The notes under the pieces are model-generated. The model did not search any database. It saw only the letters and a program-made list of their open reading frames with translations, and had not been told where the DNA came from. Made by a program: the position numbers and the translations under genes. From Lachnospiraceae bacterium (GTDB lineage Bacteria > Bacillota > Clostridia > Lachnospirales > Lachnospiraceae), in NCBI GenBank assembly GCA_017613225.1, contig JAGAEH010000106.1, forward strand, positions 1-10,171: a DNA stretch of 10,171 bases, written 5' to 3'. Of the stretch, positions 1 to 7,128 are shown piece by piece (position 1 is the first letter of the stretch; the number at the start of each line of letters is the position of its first letter).

Positions 1-15
1 CCGCGCTGACATAAT

Positions 16-63
16 AAAAGGACGGTCCTTTCAAGACGTTTCGTCAAAGAGGACCGTCCTTTT
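16..63 (-). terminator. Rho-independent terminator, probably bidirectional
   Basis: The arms AAAAGGACGGTCCT (16-29) and AGGACCGTCCTTTT (50-63) pair perfectly over 14 bp. The loop can fold further through GACG (35-38) and CGTC (42-45). Read on the minus strand, the stem ends in a T-rich run and lies just downstream of the PBP stop codon, so it should terminate that gene. On the plus strand it is followed by six T residues (60-65), so it can also stop transcription entering from the left. The hairpin and tracts are seen directly; the bidirectional use is inferred. Confidence 0.88.
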
Positions 64-79
64 TTATGCCGTTTTTTAC

Positions 80-2668
80 TTACTCCGCGCCGGTGTCGAA
101 GCCCTGGGTGGGCACCAGATGCTGCTCGCAGACCCCGCAGAAGCCTTCGGGATAGTTGGTGTAGCGCTGATCGTCGGTATATTCATCCGTGTCTTCGGGC
201 ACGTTGATGTACAGGCGCAGCTCCCGGTCCTTGCAGTAGGCGGAAGGAAGCAGGTGGCTCACGGCGCAGGTCTCGTAGGCGATGTGGGTCTTGCAGATGG
301 TGGTGGGCTCGGTGCCCGCGGCAAAGTATTCGGTGCGGATCACGTCGCGGTCGTCCAGGGTGCAGGCGGAACCCGCCAGCATGCCGGATTTGGTGCAGAT
401 GCGGCACTCCACGATGTTGGGCGGCACGGTAAAGTCGCGGTACTCTTTGTCGGCGGTGATCTCTTCCATGATCTTCTTCCAGAGGGACTTGTGGAAGGCG
501 CGGTTGTCCGTGTCCTCAAACTTGGCGTTGTCGTCAAATCCGCTCCAGATGCCCATGGTGTAGTAAGGCGTGTAGCCCACGAACCACAGGTCGTTATAGC
601 TGGTGGTGGTACCGGACTTGCCGGCGGCCGGAAGATTCTCCGGCTTGGCCTCCGGGCTGCTGGAAGGGAAGAGGTCGTTCAGTCTGGTATCCTCCAGGGA
701 ATCCTGCATGGCGGAAGTCAGCAGGAAGGCTGTCTCCTCGCTGACCACCCGGTGGGTATCCTGCACATTGTTCAGGATCAGCTGGCCGTTGGCGTCCATG
801 ATCTTCGTGTAGAGGATCGGCTGTTTATAGATGCCGCTGTTGGCAAGGGAGGCATAGGCCGCGGTCAGCTGCATGTTGGTGACGCCCTGGGTCACGCCGC
901 CCAGTGCCAGGGTGGCGCGGACGTCATGCCGGCCGGAGGCGATGGTCTCGGCGGTCTCCGGGATCAGGGTGTTGATGCCGAAGCTTTCCAGGTACTTGAA
1001 GGCAGTGGAAGAACCCACTTCCTCCACCAGGCACTTGACGGCGACGATGTTCATGGAATAGGTGATGGCCTGCCTGATGGTGGAGAAGCCGGCATAGCGT
1101 TTTTTGCTGTACCAGTTTCTGGGAGACCAGGCTTCGCCGTCGATGTAGGTGGTGTAAGGGGCGTCATAGAAGACCGTGGCCAGCGTGTCCCCGTTCTCCA
1201 GGGCAGGCGCGAAGGAGGCCAGGACCTTGAAGGTGGAACCGGGCTGGCGGAAGGTGTTGGTGGCGCGGTTTAAGGACAGGCTGGCGGTCTTTTCGCCGCG
1301 GCCGCCCGCCAGGGCCTTTACCTGGCCGGTCTCCTGATCGATCACGGTGACGGAGAGCTGCGGCTGCAGGGAGATGTCCACGTTCTCGTAGCTGACCGTG
1401 TCCATGTCGTTCATCACGGAGGCCTTGAAGTTCTCGGCCAGCTGGTCGATCTCCTCCCGGGTCTCGAATTCCAGATAGGTGCGGCCCGCGTAGGAGCGGA
1501 TGTGGCTCGTGTCATAGGTGGAGATGCTGTTGTCGCTGTGGGTGATGCGCAGCGAATAGGTGAAGGAGTACTTCTGCATCACGCCTTCGTAGTTGGCGGG
1601 ATCGTTGGCCTCCTTGTCCACCACGGCCTGGATGTCCGGATCCTGGGTGGAGTAGATCTGCAGACCGCCGGAGTAGACCATGGACCGGGCCTGGTCGTAG
1701 GTGTAGCCAGCCAGCTGCAGGTCCCGCAGCACGTCTTTGATCAGACGGTCGTTAAAGTAGGAATAGACGGTGACCTCCGCCTGATAGTCCTCGTTGTTCT
1801 TGGCGATGCGCTCATAGACGTTGTCCGTCAGCACGGATTCCTTTTCCGCCTCCGTAATGTAGCCGTTGCGCTGCATGATCTCCAGGATGCGGCCTACGCG
1901 TTCGGCGTTCTTGGAGGGGAAGCGGATGGGGTTGTAGCCCACGGGGTTCTGAGTGATGGCGGCAATGGTGACGCACTCGGAAAGGGTCAGGTCCGAAACG
2001 TTTTTCCTGAAATACCGCTCGGCTGCCTTCTGCACCCCCAGGCAGTTGGAACCCAGGTTGATGGTGTTCAGGTAGTTCTCCAGGATGGCCTCCTTGCTCA
2101 TGGTCTTTTCCAGCTCAATGGCCAGATACTGTTCCTGGATCTTTCGTATGAAGCGGGCGCCGGTGGTCTTTTCCTGACCGCCGCCGAACACGTTGTTCTT
2201 GATCAGCTGCTGGGTGATGGTGCTGGCGCCCTGGGAGAACTGGAAATGGCTTTTGAGGGCCTCGAAGCCGGCGCGGAAGATGCCGCGCATGTCCACGCCG
2301 TTATGCTGCAGGAAACGCTCGTCCTCGGCGCAGATGAAGGCGTCGATCAGGTCCTGGGGGAGCTGGTCGTAGGTGACCAGGGTGCGGTTGGCGCCGCTGC
2401 CCACCAGGGTCTGGGTCACGTTTCCGGCGGAATCGTAGATGGTGGATTCCAGCCCTTTGGGGGAGATGTCGATGTCGTCGACGCTGGGAGACTGTTCGAT
2501 GATGCCTTTTACGGCGCCCAGCATCATGGAAACGACAATGGTAAGCCCAAGCAGGAAAGCGACGATCAAGCCTTCAAAGACGATGAGAAGGCTCTTGGCC
2601 CCTGCCTTGCGCAGTATCTTATTGGAAGATCTTTTTTGCGAAACGACCGCATCTCTGCTGTAATTCAT
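80..2668 (-). CDS. Class A penicillin-binding protein (bifunctional transglycosylase/transpeptidase, PBP1A-type)
   Basis: An 862-residue type II membrane protein that should polymerise lipid II glycan strands and cross-link peptidoglycan outside the cell. A basic N-terminus precedes one transmembrane helix (about residues 26-51). The GT51 domain (about 70-265) carries the EDERF motif with catalytic Glu115, the QGASTITQQL stretch (146-155), and the RKIQE segment with the second Glu at 179. The transpeptidase domain (about 435-740) has all three active-site motifs: S478-TF-K481, S538-M-N540 and K684-S-G686. A linker of over 100 residues separates the two domains. The C-terminal 110 residues hold eight cysteines. 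The ATG is preceded by AGGAGG (2674-2679) at 5 nt spacing. It is transcribed alone, divergently from yigZ, and ends at the 16-63 hairpin. Identification is very secure; the exact paralogue name is not. Confidence 0.97.
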   Translation of the reverse strand: MNYSRDAVVSQKRSSNKILRKAGAKSLLIVFEGLIVAFLLGLTIVVSMMLGAVKGIIEQSPSVDDIDISPKGLESTIYDSAGNVTQTLVGSGANRTLVTYDQLPQDLIDAFICAEDERFLQHNGVDMRGIFRAGFEALKSHFQFSQGASTITQQLIKNNVFGGGQEKTTGARFIRKIQEQYLAIELEKTMSKEAILENYLNTINLGSNCLGVQKAAERYFRKNVSDLTLSECVTIAAITQNPVGYNPIRFPSKNAERVGRILEIMQRNGYITEAEKESVLTDNVYERIAKNNEDYQAEVTVYSYFNDRLIKDVLRDLQLAGYTYDQARSMVYSGGLQIYSTQDPDIQAVVDKEANDPANYEGVMQKYSFTYSLRITHSDNSISTYDTSHIRSYAGRTYLEFETREEIDQLAENFKASVMNDMDTVSYENVDISLQPQLSVTVIDQETGQVKALAGGRGEKTASLSLNRATNTFRQPGSTFKVLASFAPALENGDTLATVFYDAPYTTYIDGEAWSPRNWYSKKRYAGFSTIRQAITYSMNIVAVKCLVEEVGSSTAFKYLESFGINTLIPETAETIASGRHDVRATLALGGVTQGVTNMQLTAAYASLANSGIYKQPILYTKIMDANGQLILNNVQDTHRVVSEETAFLLTSAMQDSLEDTRLNDLFPSSSPEAKPENLPAAGKSGTTTSYNDLWFVGYTPYYTMGIWSGFDDNAKFEDTDNRAFHKSLWKKIMEEITADKEYRDFTVPPNIVECRICTKSGMLAGSACTLDDRDVIRTEYFAAGTEPTTICKTHIAYETCAVSHLLPSAYCKDRELRLYINVPEDTDEYTDDQRYTNYPEGFCGVCEQHLVPTQGFDTGAE

Positions 2669-2688
2669 CTCGTCCTCCTATTCATGAC

Positions 2689-2717
2689 AGTATAGCAAAA
2701 AAGCGGAGGAAATTAAA
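2689..2717 (-). promoter_or_regulatory. Extended -10 promoter for the PBP gene
   Basis: On the minus strand there is TGC-TATACT (2697-2689), an extended -10 element with a near-consensus hexamer. The -35 position at 17 bp spacing is only weak (TTTAAT, 2717-2712), as is usual for extended -10 promoters. The predicted start near 2682 would leave a leader of about 14 nt that begins just before the AGGAGG. Motifs are seen directly; the start site is inferred. Confidence 0.6.
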
Positions 2718-2747
2718 GTGAAAAAAGTCTGAACATTGTGATATGAT
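2718..2747 (+). promoter_or_regulatory. Extended -10 promoter for yigZ
   Basis: GTGAAA (2718-2723), an 18 bp spacer, then TATGAT (2742-2747) preceded by TGA (2739-2741) form an extended -10 promoter. Transcription would begin near 2754 and leave a leader of about 78 nt. A small hairpin in that leader is CGCAT (2775-2779) paired with ATGCG (2784-2788). The -35 box abuts the -35 region of the opposing PBP promoter. Confidence 0.55.
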
Positions 2748-2831
2748 ACAAGAGTCAGAAAGCTGGTAACCATTCGCATATAAATGCGGCGGTTCACGGC
2801 ACGGCAAAACAGGAGACAAGAGAACAATAAC

Positions 2832-3482
2832 ATGGCAAAGGATCACAAGATGCTCTACCGCGGCGGAAACGCCGAGATCGTGGAAAAGAAGTCCCGTTTC
2901 ATCGCGGACACTGCCCCCATCGGCAGTGAGGAGGACTTCGCGGCCTTTTTGGAGAAGGTGCGCAAACGCTACTGGGACGTGAAGCATCACTGCTTTGCCT
3001 ATGTGCTGGGGGAAAACGCGGAGATCACCCGCTGCTCGGACGACGGAGAACCCTCCGGTACGGCGGGCAGGCCGATCCTGGAAGTGCTCCTTAATTCCGG
3101 CGTGCGGAACGCCGCCATCGTGGTCTCCCGGTATTTCGGCGGGGTGCTTTTAGGGACCGGGGGCCTGGTCCGGGCCTACAGCCAGGCGGCAAAGGAAGGT
3201 CTGGCGGCCAGCACCGTGGCGGACGTCATCTGCGGCCGGAAGCTGGAAGTGGTCTGCGATTATTCCCTGATGGGCAAACTCCAGTACATCGCGGCCCAGG
3301 CGGAGATCCCCAACACCGACGTCTCCTACACCGACAGGGTGGCCCTCACCTACATGGTGCCGGAGGACAGGGTGGAAGAGCTGAAAGCCAAGATGACCGA
3401 AGCCACCTCCGCCCAGGCAGAAATAAAACAGAGCGAAGCGCTGCGCTTCGCCCTGGTGGATGATAAAGTATTGATCCTTTAA
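2832..3482 (+). CDS. yigZ: YigZ/IMPACT family protein (UPF0029 with DUF1949 domain)
   Basis: A 216-residue soluble protein, the normal family length. The N-terminal IMPACT domain (about 14-125) shows the family hallmarks EKKSRFIA (18-25), SDDGEPSGTAGRP (69-81) and SRYFGGVLLGTGGLVRAYS (99-117). The C-terminal DUF1949-type domain, with a ferredoxin-like fold in known members, spans about 138-205. Eukaryotic IMPACT regulates GCN2 signalling; the bacterial role is not established, and binding of nucleic acid or the translation machinery is only suggested. The start is uncertain. The frame is open from an ATG at 2784 with no ribosome site. ATG 2832 gives an N-terminus like clostridial relatives, but AGGAG (2811-2815) is 16 nt away. 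ATG 2850 has AAAGGA (2837-2842) at an ideal 7 nt and would give 210 residues starting MLYRGG. The gene converges on yfhO with only 6 bp between stop codons. Confidence 0.93.
   Translation: MAKDHKMLYRGGNAEIVEKKSRFIADTAPIGSEEDFAAFLEKVRKRYWDVKHHCFAYVLGENAEITRCSDDGEPSGTAGRPILEVLLNSGVRNAAIVVSRYFGGVLLGTGGLVRAYSQAAKEGLAASTVADVICGRKLEVVCDYSLMGKLQYIAAQAEIPNTDVSYTDRVALTYMVPEDRVEELKAKMTEATSAQAEIKQSEALRFALVDDKVLIL
3421..3451 (-). terminator. Probable terminator of gtrA-yfhO, inside the yigZ coding sequence
   Basis: GCGAAGCG (3433-3440) and CGCTTCGC (3444-3451) form a perfect 8 bp G+C-rich stem with a 3-nt loop. On the minus strand this is followed by TCTGTTTTATTT (3432-3421), a T-rich tract, about 37 nt past the yfhO stop. 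On the plus strand nothing T-rich follows, so it should act only on minus-strand transcripts. It overlaps yigZ codons for about residues 201-207. The hairpin is seen; the function is inferred. Confidence 0.6.
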
Positions 3483-3488
3483 TTCTTG

Positions 3489-6400
3489 TTAGTCTTTGGA
3501 CTCCAGTTCCGCAAGGATGGCTTCCAGCATCTGGGTCTCATAGGGATCCGGCGCGGGCCTCTTCGCAGCCGGCTCCTCCGCTTCGGCGATAGGCTCCGGT
3601 TCCGCTTCTTCGAAAGCAAGTTCCGAATCATTTTCAGCATCGGAGTATTCGATCTCCGGAACCTCTCCGGCGTATTCCTGGATCTCTTCCGGAAGATCTT
3701 CGGCATCCGGCTCTCCTCCGGGGAGCTCCTGGCCGGCAGTGTCTGACATCTGCCGGATGGCTTCGTCGTTCCCCGCTTCGAGAGCGCGGAGCACGGAGGT
3801 GTTGTCGGAGAGCAGCGTGCCTTCACCGTGAGCGCTGACAGGAGGTTCTTCCGACAGCGCAGCGGCAGCCTCGGCGGCCAGTGCCGCGACGGGATCCGCG
3901 GCAGCGGTCTGGACAGGCGCTTCCGCCGGCGTTTCCGCAGCGTCCTCCGCAGCCAGTTCCTGGGCCGCGATCACCTCAGGCATCTGAAGGAAGTCCTCGG
4001 CCCGCGGGGGCTCTTCGGTCTCATCGTTTACCGCTATGTGGATCTCGCCGTCTCCGGCGCTCTTTTCCTGTTCCCCATCCGTCAGCTCAAAGATATAGTC
4101 GTCTTCCCCGTCATCCGTCACGATCAGTTCCGGACCGCCCTCCTCGGCCATTCTGCGCCTGCGGACCGTCCTGGTGATCGTGTAGATGATGAAGAGGATC
4201 AGCAGCATCGCCAGGCTGGCCAGGGTGATGAAGGCGCCCAGCTTCAGGCCTTCCGGCATGTAGGAGAGCTCCACCGTATGGGTGCCTGCGGACATGGGGA
4301 CCATCATGAAGGCGTTGTAGAAGGAATCCGTTTCGGTCACTTCGCCGTCCACCTTGACGGTCCAGCCTTTTTCATAGGGGATGGACAGGAACAGCACCTG
4401 ATCCTCCTTCGCCGTGACGGTGCCCTTCAGATAGGTGCTCCACAGCTCGTTCTTGAAGCTCTCCAGCTGCAGGCCGCCTTCCGCGATCTTCTGATAATTG
4501 GCGATGAAGGCTTCGTCGTCGAAGGCGTAGATGCTGGCGTTCAGGGTCTCGTCCTCGTCGGTGCTCAGGGTGATGTTGGTGCCCGGTTCACAGTAGCCCA
4601 GATCCAGCAGGTAGCGCCGGCGGACGTTGCTGAAGGACTTGGTGACGCCGCCCACTTCCGCGTCCACGGAATCGATGGAACTGTTTTCCACATAGGCGAA
4701 GATGTGGGCCCGCTCGCTGACGGAGGTGGTGTATTCCGACCCCTGCACGCTGCCGGGGATCTGGGAGAGCACGTTTCCTTCCCCGCCGAGCAGCGACGCC
4801 AGGCGGTTCTGTGCCCGGAAGGGAGTTCCCGCGCCGGATATGAAGGCATCCTCCGCGTCGCTTCCGATCATGAAGCCCAGGGGCAGGGTGTACAGGTTCT
4901 CATAGAGGTAGGCGCCGTTCTGCTCCCCGGCCAGCCGGTACAATGGGCTCTCCGGCAGTTCGTTTAAGGACAGCCGGTATTTGACGCTGAGGATGGACTC
5001 CATGAAAGGCGTGGCGCCGGTCACGCAGTAGGCGTTGGTATTTCCCTCCATGCCCAGCTTGCGGTAGATGTCGGAGATCCCCGCGTGGGTGGTGGAGGAG
5101 AAGATCGAGGCGGAATTGTAGTTGATGAAAGTGCCGTCGTCCTTGGACTTGCGGGACATCTTGTCCACGCGGTAGAACAGGTCCTCGTCCCCGGTGGAGG
5201 CCAGCAGCTCCTGGTAGTCCTTGACGTGGTCCCAGTAGGCGGTGCGGCTGGTGATGGTGACGCTGGTGACGGCCATGTTGGCGCCGGTCTCCAGCACCAG
5301 CACGATCAGCGCCAGGGTAAAGGCGAAGACCTCCTTCAGCTGTCCGTTCCGGTACATGTAGAAGAACAGGCAGTACAGGGCCACGAACAGCAGGCTGATG
5401 TAGTAGGACCAGTAGTGGAATTCCGGCGCGGTGATCAGCTTCTCTGCCACCAGGATGAAGGCGGCGGCGCCGAAGAAGATCGCCGCGATGCGGCCCTTGT
5501 TTACGGTGCGCAGTCCCCGGGCGCCTTCATGGCACATGGAGAGCAGGATAATGGTGTACAGGAAGGACTGGCGGCAGGGCAGGCTGTTGGGATAGTGCAG
5601 CCCGTGCCAGATGTAGTTCGGGATATTGAAGGAGAAGGAGAGGAGCATCACGACCAGAAGGACGGTCTTGACGATCTTTTCCTTGTAGCTGACCCGCCTG
5701 TTCATGTAGTACAGGGGCAGGAAGATCAGGGCTGCCACGCCGCTGTACAGGTTGGGCCAGTGCTCCAGGCCCAGCTCGGTCTCCACCAGCATCAGGTGGC
5801 GTCCCAGCATGTCAAAGATGGCGAAGTAGTTGGTGAGGGTGGAGGGGAAGGTGGTCTTGCTCCAGGCGCTGGCCGTGGAGGACAGCGCGAAATAGGCGGG
5901 CAAAAGCAGGATGGCCGCGATGCCGCCGGCGATCAGGGAGAACAGCGCGAACTGGCCGATCTTTCCCAGATAGCTCATGAAGTTCTTCTGGGGGACCATG
6001 ATCAGCAGGCACAGGAAGTACAGCACCAGGAACATGCAGAGCATGATGGAGATGTAGTAGTTGGTCAGGATGGACAGGGCCAGGGCCACGCAGTACAGGA
6101 AGGGGCGGTTCTCCTTGACCAGCCGCTCCAGTCCCAGGATCACCAGGGGCGCCAGCCACAGGCAGTCCAGCCACATGATGTTCCAGTTGTAGGCCGCGAA
6201 GTAGCCGCACATGGCATAGCAGACGCCGAAGAAGGTGGCAGCCAGAGTGCGGCGGCCGCTGCGGGAGCTCAGGTACCAGGCCATGGTCAGGCTGGCCAGG
6301 CCGGTCTTGAGGATGGCCATGAAGCCGATGTACTCGGTGATGTAATCCGGCTTCATGAAGAAGAGCAGCAGGTTGAAGGGGCTGCTCAGGTAGTAGGCAA

Positions 6401-6671
6401 AGAGCGCCACGTAGTTGCTGCCCAGGCCGATGTCCCAGGCATAGGTGAGGCTGGCGCCGCTCTGGAGCCTGCGCAGCAGGTCCGTGTGGAAAGGCGCGTA
6501 CTGATGATACAGGTCGATGCGGAGGAAGCTCATCTCGCCGAAGGGGTAGATCCCCTTCCCGGCAAAGATCAGGATCATGATGAAGACCGGTATGGCAAAG
6601 GCCAGCAGCAGCGGCAGGCGGTCTTTGAAAGTATATTGCGTCGCTTTGACCGGTTTATTCTTTTTGCTCAT
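3489..6671 (-). CDS. yfhO: YfhO-family membrane protein (putative GT-C glycosyltransferase) with long acidic C-terminal tail
   Basis: A 1060-residue polytopic protein. A hydrophobic first half with about a dozen transmembrane helices (about 18-470) includes the YfhO signature region: RIDLYHQYAPF (51-61, with D53, Q57 and Y58), then G-L-G-S-N near 82-86 and YYLSSPFN (93-100). An extracytoplasmic domain follows (about 475-805), then a final helix (811-832) and the stop-transfer cluster RRRR (837-840). In Bacillus subtilis YfhO acts with CsbB and GtcA to put GlcNAc on lipoteichoic acid, probably as the GT-C transferase outside the membrane; the substrate here is unknown. Residues 841-1060 are an Ala/Glu/Asp/Pro-rich low-complexity tail that I do not know from typical members of roughly 850 residues. 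GGAGG (6681-6685) sits 9 nt before the ATG. The start lies inside gtrA with a 17-nt overlap, which suggests translational coupling. Confidence 0.92.
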   Translation of the reverse strand: MSKKNKPVKATQYTFKDRLPLLLAFAIPVFIMILIFAGKGIYPFGEMSFLRIDLYHQYAPFHTDLLRRLQSGASLTYAWDIGLGSNYVALFAYYLSSPFNLLLFFMKPDYITEYIGFMAILKTGLASLTMAWYLSSRSGRRTLAATFFGVCYAMCGYFAAYNWNIMWLDCLWLAPLVILGLERLVKENRPFLYCVALALSILTNYYISIMLCMFLVLYFLCLLIMVPQKNFMSYLGKIGQFALFSLIAGGIAAILLLPAYFALSSTASAWSKTTFPSTLTNYFAIFDMLGRHLMLVETELGLEHWPNLYSGVAALIFLPLYYMNRRVSYKEKIVKTVLLVVMLLSFSFNIPNYIWHGLHYPNSLPCRQSFLYTIILLSMCHEGARGLRTVNKGRIAAIFFGAAAFILVAEKLITAPEFHYWSYYISLLFVALYCLFFYMYRNGQLKEVFAFTLALIVLVLETGANMAVTSVTITSRTAYWDHVKDYQELLASTGDEDLFYRVDKMSRKSKDDGTFINYNSASIFSSTTHAGISDIYRKLGMEGNTNAYCVTGATPFMESILSVKYRLSLNELPESPLYRLAGEQNGAYLYENLYTLPLGFMIGSDAEDAFISGAGTPFRAQNRLASLLGGEGNVLSQIPGSVQGSEYTTSVSERAHIFAYVENSSIDSVDAEVGGVTKSFSNVRRRYLLDLGYCEPGTNITLSTDEDETLNASIYAFDDEAFIANYQKIAEGGLQLESFKNELWSTYLKGTVTAKEDQVLFLSIPYEKGWTVKVDGEVTETDSFYNAFMMVPMSAGTHTVELSYMPEGLKLGAFITLASLAMLLILFIIYTITRTVRRRRMAEEGGPELIVTDDGEDDYIFELTDGEQEKSAGDGEIHIAVNDETEEPPRAEDFLQMPEVIAAQELAAEDAAETPAEAPVQTAAADPVAALAAEAAAALSEEPPVSAHGEGTLLSDNTSVLRALEAGNDEAIRQMSDTAGQELPGGEPDAEDLPEEIQEYAGEVPEIEYSDAENDSELAFEEAEPEPIAEAEEPAAKRPAPDPYETQMLEAILAELESKD

Positions 6672-7128
6672 GGACAGTTTCCTCCGTATCGGTATCGGCG
6701 GGCCGTGCGGCTCCGCCGCTCTTTTTAAAAATGAAGAATTTGCTGAAGAAGTAGTTGATGATCACCACGAACACCGCGGCGATCAGCTTCATGATCCTGT
6801 CGTTCCCGTGGAGGACCTCCACCGTGAACAGCAGGAAGCCTTCTTCGATCAGCAGGGAGAAGACCCTGGCGCCGGCGAACAGGACCAGTTCCCGCAGCAC
6901 GACGGCCGGCTGCCAGCTTTTGCTTTCGAATACAAAGAGCTTGTTGGTGACGAAGGCGAAGATCACGGCAAAGATCCAGGCGATGACGTTGGCGATCTTG
7001 TAGTCGATGCCGATCCCCCTGCATATATAATAGACAGCATAATTGACCGCCGTGGTCAGGACCCCGAAGACCAGGTACAAAATGGTCTCGCGGTTGAACA
7101 GTTTTTGCTTGATCTCAGCCAGTTTCAT
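6655..7128 (-). CDS. GtrA-family membrane protein (putative polyprenyl-phosphate-sugar flippase)
   Basis: A 157-residue protein with four predicted transmembrane helices (about 15-36, 44-67, 80-105 and 112-134). It shows typical GtrA/GtcA features: LVFGVLTTAVNYAVYY (19-34), FVTNKLFVFES (59-69) with the conserved N-K-x-x-V-F, an Arg before helix 3, and NYFFSKFFIFKK (125-136). A short charged C-terminal tail follows. Family members are thought to flip undecaprenyl-phosphate-linked sugars across the membrane. The adjacent, overlapping yfhO supports a joint role. The start looks odd: AAAAGG directly touches the ATG with no spacer, and a better AAGGA (7149-7153) is 20 nt away, separated by a small A-U hairpin. 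No alternative in-frame start lies upstream before a stop codon. It appears to be the first gene of a two-gene operon. Confidence 0.93.
   Translation of the reverse strand: MKLAEIKQKLFNRETILYLVFGVLTTAVNYAVYYICRGIGIDYKIANVIAWIFAVIFAFVTNKLFVFESKSWQPAVVLRELVLFAGARVFSLLIEEGFLLFTVEVLHGNDRIMKLIAAVFVVIINYFFSKFFIFKKSGGAARPADTDTEETVHEQKE

Noticed and set aside
1..79. Inverted repeat as an insertion-sequence end or attachment site
   Set aside because: Compact stem with T runs on both sides, directly after a stop codon; fits a terminator, and there is no transposase or integrase in the window.
119..1273. 384-codon open frame on the plus strand opposite the PBP gene
   Set aside because: Low-complexity Gly/Val/Ala/His-rich translation typical of the complement of a G+C-rich gene; the opposite strand has complete PBP motifs.
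1502..2695. 397-codon open frame antisense to the N-terminal half of the PBP gene
   Set aside because: It lies over the GT51 domain and shows no recognisable family; stop-poor because of codon bias on the coding strand.
2784..2831. Upstream ATG that would lengthen YigZ by 16 residues
   Set aside because: No ribosome binding site before it, Arg/Gln-rich extension unlike family N-termini, and it lies within a predicted leader hairpin.
2682..2990. Small minus-strand frame over the divergent promoter region and yigZ start
   Set aside because: No ribosome site, no homology I recognise, and it overlaps the yigZ coding sequence.
3551..3575. CCGGC...GCCGG pairing downstream of yigZ as a terminator
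   Set aside because: Long loop, only 5 bp, and no T tract on the plus strand.
3828..4967. 379-codon plus-strand frame opposite the yfhO C-terminal half
   Set aside because: Arg/Gly/His-rich translation, a mirror of the Ala/Glu tail and extracytoplasmic domain.
5085..6728. 547-codon open frame antisense to yfhO
   Set aside because: Extremely Gly/Gln/Val/His-rich, no domain, no convincing ribosome site; a shadow of the YfhO membrane domain.
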